DNA of 30,772 bases, taken from positions 1 to 30,772 of the forward strand of contig JBDTLH010000006.1 in the NCBI GenBank assembly GCA_039934875.1. Reading direction: 5' to 3'. This document shows, piece after piece, positions 29,887-30,772 of this stretch. Every line of letters starts with the position of its first letter. The stretch's first letter is position 1. A program made the position numbers and the translations under genes. The stretch is from JBDTLH01 sp039934875. Its GTDB lineage: Bacteria; Acidobacteriota; Terriglobia; Terriglobales; Acidobacteriaceae. The notes beneath the pieces are model-generated. The model saw only the letters and a list, made by a program, of their open reading frames with translations, had not been told where the DNA came from and made no database searches.

Positions 29887-30249
29887 CTACTTCGCAAACG
29901 GGACCATTTTCGACCGTAATATCTTTTTGTCGCGTGTCACCAGGTTGACCCGATGCACGATGCTGGTAGCGGCGATAATTTCGTCGGCTGGATCGCTTTG
30001 AAAATCCAGCTCCATCATTTGCAGACAAATTTGTAAGTTGAGCGGCCAGATATGCACCCGCGAGAGAGCACGGGAAAACTCGGGAGAGTTTGGTTCCATC
30101 TGAATGCGCCTGTGCTGCGATAGCTTTGCAATCTCCCAAAGTACAATCGCCGACACACTCCATGTATCGTTACCAAGCAGTCGGCGCTCGCTTGCACTCA
30201 GATTGCCCTGTAAAGCATAAACAAAGATGTGCGTGTCAAGATTGAGCAT
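29887..30249 (-). CDS. PIN-domain toxin (VapC-like)
   Basis: A 120-residue PIN domain: MLNLDTHIFVYALQG with the first acidic residue, VSAIVLWEIAKLSQHRRI with the Glu, then DPADEIIAATSIVHRVNLV and TRDKKILRS with the last acids. This wording (DTHIFVYAL, LWEIAKL) is common to PIN toxins that pair with Phd/YefM-type antitoxins. The earlier in-frame start at 30258 is TTG; the ATG at 30249 is preferred. It overlaps the antitoxin gene by 14 bases, as expected for a coupled pair. It is unrelated in detail to the FitB-type toxin at 5127-5543. RNA cleavage is the likely activity. Confidence 0.85.
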   Translation of the reverse strand: MLNLDTHIFVYALQGNLSASERRLLGNDTWSVSAIVLWEIAKLSQHRRIQMEPNSPEFSRALSRVHIWPLNLQICLQMMELDFQSDPADEIIAATSIVHRVNLVTRDKKILRSKMVPFAK

Positions 30250-30454
30250 CCCACTCAATTCCGGTAGACAGGATATTGCCCTTGATTTTGATTCTGTCTT
30301 TCATGCTGCCGATCAGATCGGCGCACCCGGTATTCGCGGGGACTACGCGCGCCACGGGCTTCCCATGCTTCGTCACCAGAATTCCGTCGGAATCCAGGTT
30401 TTCCAGCAAGGAAAGGCACTGCTCCTTGAATTTCGAGGCATTAATCGTCTGCAT
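30236..30454 (-). CDS. Phd/YefM-type antitoxin
   Basis: A 72-residue protein, MQTINASKFKEQCLSLLENL, then ILVTKHGKPVARVVPAN. This is the Phd/YefM DNA-binding N-terminal fold (strand, helix, strand with the KHGKPVARV phrase). The C-terminal part (DLIGSMKDRIKIKGNIL) should bind the PIN toxin. A GTG two codons upstream is possible, but ATG at 30454 gives the family's usual start. It comes first in the pair and overlaps the toxin. An inverted repeat (30472-30478/30499-30505) and a TGCATATGCA palindrome over the start codon are candidate operators. Confidence 0.88.
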   Translation of the reverse strand: MQTINASKFKEQCLSLLENLDSDGILVTKHGKPVARVVPANTGCADLIGSMKDRIKIKGNILSTGIEWDAQS

Positions 30455-30505
30455 ATGCACATCTTATCAACGGTCAATTAAGCTGTCTAGTCATTATTAT
30501 TGACC
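30450..30505. promoter_or_regulatory. Inverted repeats in front of the Phd/PIN pair, candidate operator region
   Basis: TGCATATGCA (30450-30459) is a perfect ten-base palindrome overlapping the antitoxin ATG. Further up, GGTCAAT (30472-30478) and ATTGACC (30499-30505) are exact inverted copies separated by 20 bases. Phd-type antitoxins bind paired palindromes to repress their own genes, which this arrangement would suit. A standard promoter could not be fixed with confidence. Confidence 0.4.
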
Positions 30506-30565
30506 ATTTTGATAAAAAACCTCTACTCCCGCGAAAGAACATCATTCACAATCTACCCGAGGCTT

Positions 30566-30772
30566 CTACTTCGGCGCCTTCTCCGTCTGTTCCTTCTCAG
30601 CATTCGCCGAATCGTCTTTGACCACCGAACCCGGCGGCAGTTCAAAGAGCGCCGGATCAGGCTCGCCCATGGACACATCAGTCATTTCCATGGTGGAGTT
30701 CGGTCTCCCTTTCCTCTTCGTGACAGTTTTCATCATCACAGCAAGCTCCGGCGAAAACCATCGGTCCACCTT
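30566..30772 (-). CDS. C-terminal part of an unidentified protein, runs off the right edge
   Basis: At least 68 codons are visible, continuing past the window end. The sequence includes VDRWFSPELAVMMKTVTKRK, then MTDVSMGEPDPALFELPPGS and a charged tail with many Lys, Glu and Ala ending EKEQTEKAPK. The phrase with W(F/Y)SPEL and GEPDPALFELP resembles the ends of exported acidobacterial proteins of unknown role that I recall only loosely. The internal ATG at 30769 is not a reliable start because the frame stays open upstream. Function unknown. Confidence 0.6.
   Translation of the reverse strand, partial: KVDRWFSPELAVMMKTVTKRKGRPNSTMEMTDVSMGEPDPALFELPPGSVVKDDSANAEKEQTEKAPK

Noticed and set aside
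1..30772. CRISPR array, tRNA or rRNA genes, phage or transposase genes
   Set aside because: No regularly spaced repeats, no cloverleaf-like or rRNA-like sequence, and no transposase or integrase motifs were seen by reading; a dedicated scan was not possible.

Overview
The window is GC-rich bacterial chromosome that looks like Acidobacteriota (Terriglobia-like). This is inferred from gene style, not proven: a large Ser/Thr kinase with TPR repeats, a kumamolisin-type S53 protease with its pro-domain, a PEP-CTERM protein, a PAP2-Wzi fusion, a PIN-domain toxin-antitoxin pair at each end, and weak or absent Shine-Dalgarno sites before several genes. No rRNA, tRNA, CRISPR array, transposase or phage gene was seen, and no gene-free stretch exceeds 300 bp.

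Layout. 1-2449: the start of an ABC exporter running off the left edge, a STAS-domain protein, and a frameshifted sedolisin protease. 2590-4770: lipoyl synthase (lipA) followed closely by an acyltransferase-3 membrane protein that carries an in-frame dispersed repeat. 4864-6156: a FitAB/VapBC-type toxin-antitoxin operon with a perfect palindrome at its start, a probable remnant of an outer-membrane barrel gene, and a frameshifted DUF3052 gene. 6262-8770: recG and, divergent from it, a small membrane protein. 8948-12555: a GAF-GAF-GGDEF diguanylate cyclase followed at once by an ABC-2 exporter (ATPase plus permease). 12715-15903: a GlsB/YeaQ-type membrane protein and a 933-residue zinc-ribbon/kinase/TPR receptor with a readable promoter, ending at a hairpin between convergent genes. 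15910-19530: a PEP-CTERM protein, a PAP2 phosphatase fused to a Wzi-like outer-membrane barrel, and a glutaredoxin. 19599-24610: ClC protein, TPR protein, second ClC protein. 24613-26253: a type-B carboxylesterase whose 5' end is built from a repeat. 26484-28387: purB and ubiX, overlapping by one base. 28404-30772: a NUDIX hydrolase, a proline dehydrogenase, a Phd/PIN toxin-antitoxin pair and the 3' end of an unidentified gene.

How the genes work together. Most of the window is core metabolism and membrane or signalling functions rather than one defence island. The most coherent candidate for something new is the ClC-TPR-ClC block. Its two ClC proteins differ at the residues that separate channel-like from proton-exchange ClCs, and a membrane-anchored TPR protein lies between them, its stop codon overlapping the start of the second ClC. 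Second are the cyclase-exporter operon and the PAP2-Wzi fusion. Two genes each carry what looks like a single-base deletion, so either recent decay or sequencing error must be considered.
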